Part shown: one piece after another, positions 9,441 through 17,744 of the stretch
How positions within the stretch are numbered: the first letter of the stretch is position 1
Layout: every line of letters begins with the position of its first letter
Assembly: GCF_008632955.1 (NCBI RefSeq)
Contig: NZ_CP043960.1
Location: 1-64,000, forward strand
Direction: 5' to 3'
DNA length: 64,000 nucleotides
From: Streptomyces tendae
GTDB taxonomy: Bacteria; Actinomycetota; Actinomycetes; Streptomycetales; Streptomycetaceae
Translations under genes and position numbers: made by a program
Notes under the pieces: model-generated
What the model saw: only the letters and a program-made list of their open reading frames with translations
Databases searched by the model: none
What the model was told of the DNA's origin: nothing

Positions 9441-9987
9441 AGCTCATCGATTCCTGCTTGCGAGCCCGGTAGGCGGCGGCCTTGACCCTGTTGCCACAGG
9501 TCTTCATGGCACACCATTCCCGCCGGTGGCCGCGGGAACGATCGAGGTAGACCTGGGTGCACTCGGGGCGGGAGCACTCGCGCAGCAGCGCTCCGTCGTC
9601 ACCGCCGAGGATTTCGATCGTCTGGCGGGCGAGTGCGGCGAGGCCCTGTGCGACCGAACCCGTACGCGTCACGCCGTCGGGTCCGAGCCGCAGTGTCACG
9701 GGCAGTCCGGAGGCGTGGAGGTTCACCTCCGTAACCGCTTCGGGAGGCAGCGGCTCCCCCGAGAGGCGGGCGGACACCAGGGAGTAGATCGATTCTCGCA
9801 ACTCCACGGCGATGGCGAGGTCGGCCTCGCCGGCGCCCGGCGGCAGATCGAGCATTCCGGATTCCACGAACCAGTCGTCGAGCAGCTCGGGGGAAGCCAG
9901 CTTCTCCCCCGGCGCGGCGTTGCGTCGTGCGCGCAGCGTGCCGACGAAGTCGAGGGGCAACGTCCCGCAGGGAAAGGCATGATTCAC
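9439..9987 (-). CDS. CGNR zinc-finger transcriptional regulator
   Basis: 182 residues from GTG 9987. An ABATE-like N-terminal domain (CGTLPLDFVGTL, then WFVESGMLDLPPG) is followed by a C-terminal CGNR zinc finger with ligands in ECSRPECTQVYLD and WCAMKTCGNRVKAAAYR. These proteins bind DNA and usually repress nearby or distant genes. A longer frame exists to 10074, but starting at 9987 puts the family-conserved N-terminus first. CAAAAT lies six bases before the GTG, which would make a leaderless transcript. An operator-like site (9988-10008) abuts the start codon, pointing to autoregulation. The same site class stands before the BI-1-like gene and the VOC gene at 36796. Confidence 0.85.
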   Translation of the reverse strand: MNHAFPCGTLPLDFVGTLRARRNAAPGEKLASPELLDDWFVESGMLDLPPGAGEADLAIAVELRESIYSLVSARLSGEPLPPEAVTEVNLHASGLPVTLRLGPDGVTRTGSVAQGLAALARQTIEILGGDDGALLRECSRPECTQVYLDRSRGHRREWCAMKTCGNRVKAAAYRARKQESMS

Positions 9988-10008
9988 GTAACCATTTTGA
10001 CCAGTGAC
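9988..10008 (-). promoter_or_regulatory. Operator directly at the CGNR gene start
   Basis: GTAACC-N9-AGTGAC, one base off the perfect GTNACC-N9-GGTNAC pattern. It touches the GTG at 9987 and contains the presumed -10 (CAAAAT read on the - strand), so occupancy would block transcription start. No second copy is seen within 60 bp upstream. Confidence 0.6.
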
Positions 10009-10453
10009 TGGCGAATACGCAACCCCACCTCGCGGCCCCACCAGGGCGGCCCACGGGAGGCTTCCGCTCGTCACCGGCCCGGTGTCCTCGGTGACGCATT
10101 CCGGCCGGCCGCGCTGTGGCCCACCTGGGGGCCCGGGGAGGTTCCCGGAGCAATCGCGACCTCGCCAACCGGCCCCGGGACTGTCACCCCAGGTCGGAGT
10201 GCGTGGGTCCGTACCCCGTTGTCACCACTGTGCCCGACCAGATCCATACGTCCGTGGTGTCGGGCCATGGGTGGCCACATGCCGGGCCGGCCTGGGCGGT
10301 GAGCGCCGCGTAGGAAGCCGCCGCCTGTGCGCAGCGCGCGAGGCCGTGTTCGTCGGAGAGTGCCATCGGAGTCGGTCACGCCCCTCGCTCCTGTCCTGGG
10401 TGCGGGTCCCGCGCCAGGGGAAGCGCGAGACCCGCGGTCAGGGCGACCCCGGA
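10009..10453. other. Gene-poor stretch
   Basis: Open frames exist on both strands, but none has a credible start, codon bias or recognisable motif. I see nothing to annotate here beyond the operator sites at either edge. Confidence 0.4.
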
Positions 10454-10518
10454 GTAACCCTTTCAACAGGTTACCCCTGCATGTTGCCTTGAATTCGGGC
10501 ACCTGTCAAGGCGGTTAC
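10454..10518. promoter_or_regulatory. Paired operator sites without an obvious target gene
   Basis: Site one at 10454-10474 is GTAACC-N9-GGTTAC, a perfect inverted repeat. Site two at 10498-10518 is GGCACC-N9-GGTTAC. They start 44 bp apart. Their form equals the pairs before the BI-1-like and VOC genes. Neither side has a gene I can recognise until 10955, so the controlled gene may be a short or decayed one around 10524-10900. Confidence 0.55.
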
Positions 10519-10954
10519 CTGGAATGTGGTCGCCGGGATGTGCGGTCCGGCAATGCGTGTCCGCCTACTTCCTCTCGCCCGGGTCGTCCGGCGGGACGCA
10601 GCGACGATGTGGCCCTCGCACTCGGCCGGAGCATTGTGTCGGCCGGCCGACGGTTCAGCGCACGACGCGTTCGCGGGCCGATCGCATTGGCAGAGTGGGC
10701 TCGGGCACATGTCCCGCAGGCGATCCGCGCGACCGTCATGGCGATCGAGGACCCGGAGCTGACGGACTCCTCATGTCCGGCCCGTGACGTCGTCGAACAG
10801 ATGACGCATCTGAGGGAAACGGTGCACCGGGGGCCGGTGGCTGGCGGCGGGCCGCGTTGCGCGGACGAGGACCGGGAGTCGACACGCCCGCCGGGGCGAC
10901 GGCCGACGCGGCACCCCCATCTGTTCGTGGGGCCGGCCGTCGTCGACCGGTGGG

Positions 10955-11548
10955 TCAGCGGGCGTCGTCCGACGCGTCGGCCCCGCTGCCGGTGTTCGCA
11001 CGTGCTGTCGACTCCGTAAGGGTGTACATCACCGAGCGCTGCTGCTTGTGGCGCCGGACGCGCCCCTTGGCGACGAGCGCTTCGAGAGTGTTGCGCACGA
11101 CCTGCGGCGTGGGGTTGCGGTCCGGGTGCTTCCGCAGCAACTCGTCGCGCAGTTCCTTCGCCAGGCGCGGCTCGTGATGGCCCTCGAGAAGACCCATCAG
11201 CAGGTCGCCGAGCAGGGGCTGCCGTGACTTCCCCTTCGCGGTACCCCCCGCCGGGCCCCTGCCGGTCCGCGCCGCGCGTCGGGCTGCCCTGCCACTGGAC
11301 ACGGAGCGAGGGCCCGGCTTCCGTGTGAGCACGGGGTCGTCCTGGGTTTGCTCGGGCAGGGGTGAGCGGTCCGACGAGGCCTCGTACCGTTCGGCCAGAG
11401 CCAGGATGTCCACCAGGAGCGCTTCCTCCTGCTCCAACATCCTTATTTTTTCGGCCAGTTCCTGTTGACGGCGCCGGTTCTCCTCCAGATCCGACGCGGC
11501 CTGTACTACGTACCGCGACCGGAGGGTGGCGGCTGATTGGCTGGTCAC
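10955..11548 (-). CDS. Coiled-coil / winged-helix regulatory-like protein
   Basis: 197 residues from GTG 11548, with a GAGGGAG ribosome-binding site upstream. The first 60 residues form a likely coiled coil (LEENRRRQQELAEKIRMLEQ). A basic Ala/Gly/Arg linker follows. The C-terminal part reads like a winged helix (LRDELLRKHPDRNPTPQVVR, then LEALVAKGRVRRHKQQRSVM), resembling proteins annotated in Streptomyces only as regulatory or hypothetical. A DNA-binding role is an inference from that last segment. It has no close neighbour: the 595 bp beyond its start (11549-12143) hold no gene I can support, only a short palindrome near 11740. Confidence 0.6.
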   Translation of the reverse strand: MTSQSAATLRSRYVVQAASDLEENRRRQQELAEKIRMLEQEEALLVDILALAERYEASSDRSPLPEQTQDDPVLTRKPGPRSVSSGRAARRAARTGRGPAGGTAKGKSRQPLLGDLLMGLLEGHHEPRLAKELRDELLRKHPDRNPTPQVVRNTLEALVAKGRVRRHKQQRSVMYTLTESTARANTGSGADASDDAR

Positions 11549-12143
11549 AACCGGTCACTCCCTCGTGATGGATGTCGCTGCGCATGTTACCCATGCCAAC
11601 GCGCACGTGCAGTGACGACGAAGCCCTGCAACGGGGCCCGCGGAACACGTAGCCGCACATGTCGTCCTGCACGACGTGCCGGTTCTCCAGGGGGACATCT
11701 CCAAGAAGTGTTTCGTCCAACCGCACCGACGCGTCATATGCCGATCATGATCGGCGTCGTCATGATCGGTCACACCGGCAAGGCACACGGGGACGTTTCG
11801 TCGATCCGACCGGTGTGAGCGGCCCGTCAAGTCACCCGTGACCGAAATGACCACCGGACCCTCGTGCCGCAGGAGGCGCCGGGCTCTTCAGCGGCGGGAG
11901 ACGGTCGGCCCGGTGTCGAGCTGGGCGTTGCCGCGATCATCGCCATGCCTGCCGCCGTCGCGGGCAGGCCCGGCTCCCGCCGTGCACGCGGACGCGCGTT
12001 CTTCGCGGAGAACCGCCGGGCCGACGCATGACCGAGGGGGCACCGGCCGTCCGGTCACGAGCGGGGTGCCGTCCCGGGCCGGCCCGCAACACCCCACCCG
12101 TGCAGGCAAACCACCCCCGCCACCAGACCTTGCGCATCGGGCG

Positions 12144-13202
12144 TCAGCCGGCGGTCCTGGCCGGCACGTCCCCCTGCCGGTCGACGACCCCGCGCCGCAT
12201 GACGGCGTCGGTGCCGAACAGCACGTCGTCCCCGGCGCCCCCGGCCCCCCGGGTGAAGTACGCCTGCGAGCCGAAGTAGGCGAGAGTGTCCTTGTCGAAG
12301 ATCAGCACGGACCGGGTGGCGGAGCCGGAGTCCCTGTGCGTGATGCCGATGCCGTGACGCCCGGCCGCGTCAACGGCGTCGGGAATCCGGGTGATGCCGG
12401 GGATGCGGGCGACGGCCTTGTACAGGGCAGAAGCGGTCTCGGGCGGCATGATCACGCTGCCCAGCAGGTCGCCGATCGTCCTGAAGACGGCCTCGTCCTC
12501 CGATTCGCCCTTCTCCACCGTGGTCTGCTCGTACAGCGCTTCCAGCAGACCGTCCGGGTCGGTGGGCAGTGAGGCCAGCCACGTGTAGGTCGGATACCAC
12601 AGGCCGGGACTCACAGGTGTCGCGGACGTGATGGGAATCAGCTGACCAGGCATCACGGCGTCTTTCCCGCTCGACCGGAGCCAACCGGTCGTCGCCGCGC
12701 GTCCGGCCTCCTGAGCCGTCCAGATCTCTTCCTTGTGCGTTGCACCGAGCACCACACGACCGCCGAAGGCGCCCTTGTTCTCGCGTGCCAGGCGCTGGAC
12801 GTACACGAACTGGTCCTCCTTCACCCGCGTCACGTCCGTCTTCATCGCCGCGGCGGCGATCCGGTCGAGAGTGACGGTCGCGGCGTTGGCCCGGGCCGGG
12901 GCCGAAGCGGTGTGCCCGGCCTCCGGTACGGAGCTGTGGTCGCCCGCGGAGTGCGCGACGGCCAGAGCACCGGCCAAGGCCAGTGACATGGCGGGCAACG
13001 CCAGAGCCAGGCGTGGCATCCTGCGGCGGGAAGGGGCGAACGACCCCGCGCCGGAAGCGCTGTTGTCGCGGTCGATCCGCTGCATCAGAAGGTCCTTGTG
13101 GTGAAGACGGCGACTCGGCGAGAGGTCCCAGTCGGCCGAAGCCACCAGCAGTTCCTCCGCCTCACTCAGGGCAGGTCCGGCGGGCAGGTTGTCGGCATTC
13201 AT
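12144..13202 (-). CDS. CU044_5270-family protein, ECF-sigma partner
   Basis: 352 residues. A soluble N-terminus of about 60 residues (LLVASADWDLSPSRRLHHKD) precedes one membrane segment (LALALPAMSLALAGALAVAHS). A large outer domain follows, with features of the CU044_5270 family (FVYVQRLARENKGAFGG; EEIWTAQEAGRAATTGWL; VRIPGITRIPDAVDAAGRHG). Its ATG overlaps the stop of the sigma factor gene by four bases, so the two are translationally coupled. Genes of this family nearly always follow an ECF sigma factor and probably act as its membrane anti-sigma or sensor partner, though this has not been shown for the family in general. Confidence 0.8.
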   Translation of the reverse strand: MNADNLPAGPALSEAEELLVASADWDLSPSRRLHHKDLLMQRIDRDNSASGAGSFAPSRRRMPRLALALPAMSLALAGALAVAHSAGDHSSVPEAGHTASAPARANAATVTLDRIAAAAMKTDVTRVKEDQFVYVQRLARENKGAFGGRVVLGATHKEEIWTAQEAGRAATTGWLRSSGKDAVMPGQLIPITSATPVSPGLWYPTYTWLASLPTDPDGLLEALYEQTTVEKGESEDEAVFRTIGDLLGSVIMPPETASALYKAVARIPGITRIPDAVDAAGRHGIGITHRDSGSATRSVLIFDKDTLAYFGSQAYFTRGAGGAGDDVLFGTDAVMRRGVVDRQGDVPARTAG

Positions 13203-13894
13203 CGGGTCTCCTCCTGCAGATACAGGGCCGCGATCGCGGCCTCACCTTCCTTCTCTCCGCGACGCTCACACGGTTCCACCCTTCTTCCGGACGCCGGACC
13301 GGCGCTGTACCGGGCGAGTCGCGCCCGGGCACGGGAGAGCCGGGACCGCACGGTGCCCACCGGAATGCCCAGCGCCTCGGCGGCCTGCTGGTAGTCGAGC
13401 CCGGCACCCACGCACAGGGCGATCACCTCACGGTCCGGACGACTCAGCTGACGCAGGGCGTCGTGGACCGACGCCAGACGGCGAGCGTCGTCGATCCGGC
13501 CGGCCGTCTCGTCCGCGAAGTCCGCCACCGACCGGGGCTGCGGGGTGCGCGCGAGGAAGGCGAGCCGCCGGCGCAGACCGCGATTGGCGTTGTGTGCCTT
13601 GTGCGTCGCGATGCCGAGCAGCCACGGTGTGAGGGAACCGCCTTCCGGTTCCAGCGACTCCCGGGTACGCCAAGCACCGAGGAAGGTCTCGGACATCACT
13701 TCCTCGGCTTCCGACCAGTTGCCGGTCAGCCGCAGGGCATGGCTGTAGACGGCGCGGGCGTTCTGGTCGTACAGGTCCGCGAACGCCGCACGGTCCCCCG
13801 CCCGTACTCGCGCCCGCAACGACTCACTGGGTTCTGTAGGCCTCACATCCGGTTCTCTCCGCGGGCCCGGCCGCGTTCCCGTGTCGTGCGCCAC
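13199..13894 (-). CDS. ECF RNA polymerase sigma factor
   Basis: 231 residues. Region 2 (RAAFADLYDQNARAVYSHAL, then NWSEAEEVMSETFLGAW) recognises the -10 element and binds core polymerase. Region 4 (LSRPDREVIALCVGAGLDYQ, then AAEALGIPVGTVRSRLSRAR) contacts the -35 element. A Gly/Arg-rich C-terminal tail of about 30 residues follows. It is the first gene of a two-gene operon with the CU044_5270-type membrane protein. The signal sensed is unknown. Confidence 0.93.
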   Translation of the reverse strand: MAHDTGTRPGPRREPDVRPTEPSESLRARVRAGDRAAFADLYDQNARAVYSHALRLTGNWSEAEEVMSETFLGAWRTRESLEPEGGSLTPWLLGIATHKAHNANRGLRRRLAFLARTPQPRSVADFADETAGRIDDARRLASVHDALRQLSRPDREVIALCVGAGLDYQQAAEALGIPVGTVRSRLSRARARLARYSAGPASGRRVEPCERRGEKEGEAAIAALYLQEETR

Positions 13895-14061
13895 ACCGCC
13901 GGTCGTCCGTCACACTTCCGGCCGGCGGCGCCGTCCTGCGCGTCGGCATCGCGGGAGTCTCGCCGCACTCTCCTGCTCGCAGCCGGCCGAAGTGCCCGGT
14001 CGGCCGGAGCGGACGGCTTACCGGGCACGGGCCGCAAGGCGAAGCCAGAAGCGCGCCGCGG

Positions 14062-15093
14062 TCATCCTTGCGAGGCGAGGCGGGTGAGCGTCCGGGCGGC
14101 GGGTTCCTCCCGCGCCTCGCGGTGGCCGGTGCCCGCCCACAGATGGATCAGATCGGTGTCGCCCGCGGCGGTGGCGGCTCTGCGCAGCGGAGCGGTGAGG
14201 TGGTGCAGCGCGGGATAGCCGAGCGGTGCCAGGGGTTCGTAGGTGTCGGTGAAGTGGTTGCGCAGCCCGCGGGCGGGGCGGCCGGTGAAAGCCCGGGTCA
14301 GGGTGGTGTCCGTGAACGCGGGGTCGACCAGGGCGGCCTTGTGCGGTGCGGACGCACCGCTCTCATGCGTGCGGAGCAGGACGGTGCCCACCATCACGGC
14401 CTGGGCGCCGGCGCGCAGGGCGGCAGAAGTGTCGGCGGGGGTGGCGATGCCGCCGGCGGCGATCAGAGGCAGCGGGGTGGTGCGCCGGACATCGCTGAGC
14501 AGGTCGGGCAGCGGGATCGGGGTGAGGGGCCGCTCGGGGGTCAAGGTGGCGGAGTGCCCGCCGGCGTCCGGGCTCTGGACGATCAGCAGGTCAGCGCCGG
14601 TCTCGGCCGCGGAGAGGGCCTCGGCGGGGCTGGTGACGGTATGAGCGACGAGGGTGCCCGCGTCCTGAAGTGCCCGGACGGTGTCGGGGTGGGGCAGGCC
14701 GAAAGTGAACGAGACGAGCGGGACGGGCCGGCGCAGGAGGAGGTCGAGCTTGTCCGCCCAGGCGTCGTCGTCCTCGGTCACGGAGTCGGCGGCCAGGGTG
14801 AGGTGGTAGCGGTCGGCCTCCGCTTGGAGGGCACGGGCGTATGAGCGGTACGCCGGCGGAGCAACGGGGACGGGATTGGGGGCGAAGAGATTGACGCCGA
14901 ATACAGCGGTGTCGGACCGGACTGCGGCGATCTGCTCGGCAAGGCCGGCCGCCGTCTTGTAACCGCCGGCGAGGAAGCCGAGTCCTCCGGCGCGGGCCGC
15001 GGCGGTGACGAGCGCGGGGGTGCCGGCGCCGCCCGCCATGGGGGCTGCCCAGACGGGCAGATCGGCCCTTAGGCCGGTCACGTCGCGAAGCAT
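14062..15093 (-). CDS. Nitronate monooxygenase / FMN-dependent enoate-type TIM barrel
   Basis: 343 residues with a good GGAG site before the ATG. A TIM-barrel FMN enzyme: N-terminal VWAAPMAGGAGTPALVTAAA, the FMN-phosphate and active-site region QSPDAGGHSATL (the family's AGGH motif), and the glycine-rich LIAAGGIATPADTSAALRAG and AQAVMVGTVLL. It oxidises nitronates such as propionate-3-nitronate to the aldehyde and nitrite. Annotated relatives also include 2-nitropropane dioxygenases, so the exact substrate is open. It is divergent from the LysR regulator at 15348, its likely controller. Confidence 0.85.
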   Translation of the reverse strand: MLRDVTGLRADLPVWAAPMAGGAGTPALVTAAARAGGLGFLAGGYKTAAGLAEQIAAVRSDTAVFGVNLFAPNPVPVAPPAYRSYARALQAEADRYHLTLAADSVTEDDDAWADKLDLLLRRPVPLVSFTFGLPHPDTVRALQDAGTLVAHTVTSPAEALSAAETGADLLIVQSPDAGGHSATLTPERPLTPIPLPDLLSDVRRTTPLPLIAAGGIATPADTSAALRAGAQAVMVGTVLLRTHESGASAPHKAALVDPAFTDTTLTRAFTGRPARGLRNHFTDTYEPLAPLGYPALHHLTAPLRRAATAAGDTDLIHLWAGTGHREAREEPAARTLTRLASQG

Positions 15094-15347
15094 GGCGGAC
15101 TCCTACGGGAGGACGGTCGAGGTCTCGGCGGTCCGAGTGGGCACAGCGGGAAGGGGCGACGACGAACACGGAGGGCGGCTGCCCAACACGGACGGAGCTC
15201 TACGCCGAGGAGGCGCCCTGAGGCCCGCCGGCCCTGTTCCCGCCACCCCGTGCGCGGGGCCCACGGTCGACGCTAGACCACCTGCACGACGGTGGGAAAT
15301 GCCGGTTAAGCTGCATTCATGTGTCCCCGGCATAGCGCGAGGCAGCG

Positions 15348-16292
15348 ATGACGGCCTCCGGTCACGCGAGTGCGTCCGGCATCGAGCTGCGGCACCTGCG
15401 GGCGTTCGCCGCCGTGGCGCGTCACCGCTCGTTCACCCGGGCCGCCGAGGATCTGCTGATCGGGCAGCCCGCACTCAGCCGTACCGTGGCCCAGCTGGAG
15501 GCGGGCCTCGGGATCCGCCTGCTCGACCGCTCCTCGAGGCGCGTCGAACTCACCGATACGGGTGCCGAGTTCCTCCTCCACGCCGAACGCACCCTTGCCG
15601 CGTTCGACGGGGCGGTGGCCGCGGCGCGGCGTGAGCGCGTCCTGCGGCTCGGGTTCAGCTGGCTGCTGCCGGACCCCTGGGCGCAGCGCGCCATCGGCAC
15701 CTTCGAGCGCGACACCGACGCGCGGGTCGAACTCATGCGCTGTGACGACCCGCTCGACGCCCTCCACCGCCAAACCGTGGACGTAGCCCTTGCGCGCGGA
15801 GGCAGACCGGTCGGCACCGCCATGCGCACGCTCCACCTGTACGACGAGCAGCGCGTCGCCGTCCAGGCCCGCGCCACGGCCCCGGGCGACGGACGGGAAG
15901 ATGCCCGCAACCGTCCCCCGCGAGCCACGGCCGGGGCTCTGGCCTGGGAGGACGCCGCCGAGTGGACCCTGGTCGTCAACACCGTCAGCGGCACGACCGG
16001 CCCCTGGTGCTGGCCGAACGGGGGCGGGCCGCGACGGTATGTGGAGACCGCAAACTTCGACGAGTGGCTCGAATCGGTGGCCGCGGGGCGCGGCATCGGC
16101 ATCGTCCCCGAAGTCGCCGAACGCCGCATCCACCACCCGGCGTTGCGCTACCTGCCGGTGACCGGCGCGCCGCCCAGCCCGGTCCGTCTCGTCTACCGGC
16201 AGGACACGGCAGCGGTGCCGGCGCTCGTGCGCCGCTTCCTCGAAGCGGCCTTGGACGCGGCCTCGACCTGCGCCCATGCAGGTGAGGCATAA
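15348..16292 (+). CDS. LysR-family transcriptional regulator
   Basis: 314 residues. The N-terminal winged helix-turn-helix is clear (ELRHLRAFAAVARHRSFTRA, then AEDLLIGQPALSRTVAQLEA, ending LDRSSRRVELTDTG). A two-lobed effector-binding domain follows to the C-terminus. It is divergent from the nitronate monooxygenase (starts 255 bp apart), the usual LysR-target layout, and ends 147 bp before the metallo-hydrolase, so it may also influence the downstream pair. Confidence 0.88.
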   Translation: MTASGHASASGIELRHLRAFAAVARHRSFTRAAEDLLIGQPALSRTVAQLEAGLGIRLLDRSSRRVELTDTGAEFLLHAERTLAAFDGAVAAARRERVLRLGFSWLLPDPWAQRAIGTFERDTDARVELMRCDDPLDALHRQTVDVALARGGRPVGTAMRTLHLYDEQRVAVQARATAPGDGREDARNRPPRATAGALAWEDAAEWTLVVNTVSGTTGPWCWPNGGGPRRYVETANFDEWLESVAAGRGIGIVPEVAERRIHHPALRYLPVTGAPPSPVRLVYRQDTAAVPALVRRFLEAALDAASTCAHAGEA

Positions 16293-16438
16293 GCTCGACC
16301 GGAGCGGCATTTCCGCCCTGCGGCACATGCTGCCTACGGTCGACCGCGGAGGGAGTGGCGCGACCGGACCATCCGGGTGCGCCCCGGCAGCATCGGCCCC
16401 GCCCCTCCTCTCAGCTCACGCCAAGGAGCCCCGGCACC

Positions 16439-17251
16439 ATGGGATCGTCCGCTTCCCCCCTTCTTCCTCGTCACGACGGGTCGGCCATGGTGGTGGGCGG
16501 CCCCACCACCGTCATCGACCTCGGTGGACTGCGCATCGTGTCCGACCCGACCTTCGACGCCCCGGGTTCGTACGGCTACCTGACCAAGACCGAGGGGCCC
16601 GCGGTCGCCGAGGACCGGCTCGCGGACGTGGACCTGGTCCTGGTCAGCCACGACAACCACGCGGACAACCTCGACGACCGCGGCCGCGCCTTCGCCCTCG
16701 CCGCCCCCCTGCTGCTCACCACGACCGGCGGCGCCGAGCGTCTCGGCCACCCTGCGAAGGGCCTGGCCACCTGGCACACCCACACGCTCCAGCGCCCGGA
16801 CGGCGGCGAGCTGACCGTTACCGCCGTGCCCGCCGTGCACGGCCCGGAAGACGGTGAGCGGGACGTGGACGGCAACGTCAACTGCCAGGTCATCGGCTTC
16901 GTGCTGAGCGGGGACGACGTACCTACCGTCTACATCAGCGGCGACAACGCCTCGCTGGGCACCGTCGCCGAGATCGCCCGGCGCATCGCCGGCATCGACG
17001 TGGCCGTTCTGCACGCCGGTGCCGCCCGCGTCCGGGGCAAGTTCCGCGAACGGCCCGTCAGCCTGGACAGCGTCCGGGCCGCCGCTGCCGCCGCCGTTCT
17101 CGGCGCTCCTGTCACCATCGCCGCCCACTACACGGGCTGGGCCCACTTCACCGAAGGCCGCGAATCCATCGAGCGGGCCTTCGACGACGCCGGCCTCGCA
17201 TTCACCCTGGCGATCGCCGACCTCGGCACTTGGCTCCCCCTCAGGCCCTGA
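16439..17251 (+). CDS. MBL-fold (UlaG-like) metallo-hydrolase
   Basis: 270 residues. ATG 16439 follows AAGGAG. The metal-binding region is VSHDNHADNLDDRG, in place of the family's HxHxDH, so the second His of the DH pair is Asn here. Later ligands fit AVPAVHGPEDG and VYISGDNASLG, and a His-containing AAHYTGWAHF follows. Overall it resembles the L-ascorbate-6-phosphate lactonase-like branch of the metallo-beta-lactamase fold. The changed metal motif means the hydrolase assignment is by fold only. It is followed after 23 bp by a tautomerase, suggesting a small operon. Confidence 0.75.
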   Translation: MGSSASPLLPRHDGSAMVVGGPTTVIDLGGLRIVSDPTFDAPGSYGYLTKTEGPAVAEDRLADVDLVLVSHDNHADNLDDRGRAFALAAPLLLTTTGGAERLGHPAKGLATWHTHTLQRPDGGELTVTAVPAVHGPEDGERDVDGNVNCQVIGFVLSGDDVPTVYISGDNASLGTVAEIARRIAGIDVAVLHAGAARVRGKFRERPVSLDSVRAAAAAAVLGAPVTIAAHYTGWAHFTEGRESIERAFDDAGLAFTLAIADLGTWLPLRP

Positions 17252-17274
17252 ACCCACGCACCAAGGACCCCGTC

Positions 17275-17679
17275 ATGCCTCTCGTACGCATCGATCTCGT
17301 CCGCGGCCGCAGCACCGAGGCCGTCAAGGCCATCGCCGAGGCCGTCCAGCGGTCCCTCGTCGATGTCCTGAAAGTGCCCGAGCGCGACCGCTTCCAGATC
17401 GTCACCCAGCACGAGCCGGACGAGATCGTCGCCCTCGATGCGGGACTCGGGTTCCAGCGCACCTCCGGCACGGTGATCGTCCACATCTTCACCCAGCGCG
17501 GTCGCGGCACCGAGGACAAACAGCGGCTGTACCAGGCGCTCGCCTCCCGGCTCGCCGAAGCCGGCGTCGACGGGACGGATCTGTTCATCAGCTACTTCGA
17601 GAACGGCCCGGACGACTGGTCGTTCGCCGACGGCCGCGCCCAGTACGTCCAGGGCGACCTTCCCGTGCCCGGAAGCTGA
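17275..17679 (+). CDS. Tautomerase family protein
   Basis: 134 residues. After Met removal the N-terminal residue is Pro (MPLVRIDLVRGRS), the catalytic base of the 4-oxalocrotonate tautomerase / MIF superfamily. The double beta-alpha-beta length and HIFTQRGRGTEDKQRLYQAL fit the roughly 130-residue subgroup that includes dehalogenase-like cis-CaaD relatives. It sits 23 bp after the MBL hydrolase and is probably co-transcribed. Substrate unknown. Confidence 0.8.
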   Translation: MPLVRIDLVRGRSTEAVKAIAEAVQRSLVDVLKVPERDRFQIVTQHEPDEIVALDAGLGFQRTSGTVIVHIFTQRGRGTEDKQRLYQALASRLAEAGVDGTDLFISYFENGPDDWSFADGRAQYVQGDLPVPGS

Positions 17680-17744
17680 CTGCTCCCGCTCCGTGGCGCG
17701 CCTTCCGGCCCGCGCGCCTATGCTGCTGCTGGAGGCGAGTTTCT

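Noticed and set aside
17019..17744. Leftward extension of the phosphatase frame over the hydrolase and tautomerase genes
   Set aside because: The extension overlaps two well-supported genes and lacks motifs; GTG 17745 has a ribosome-binding site.
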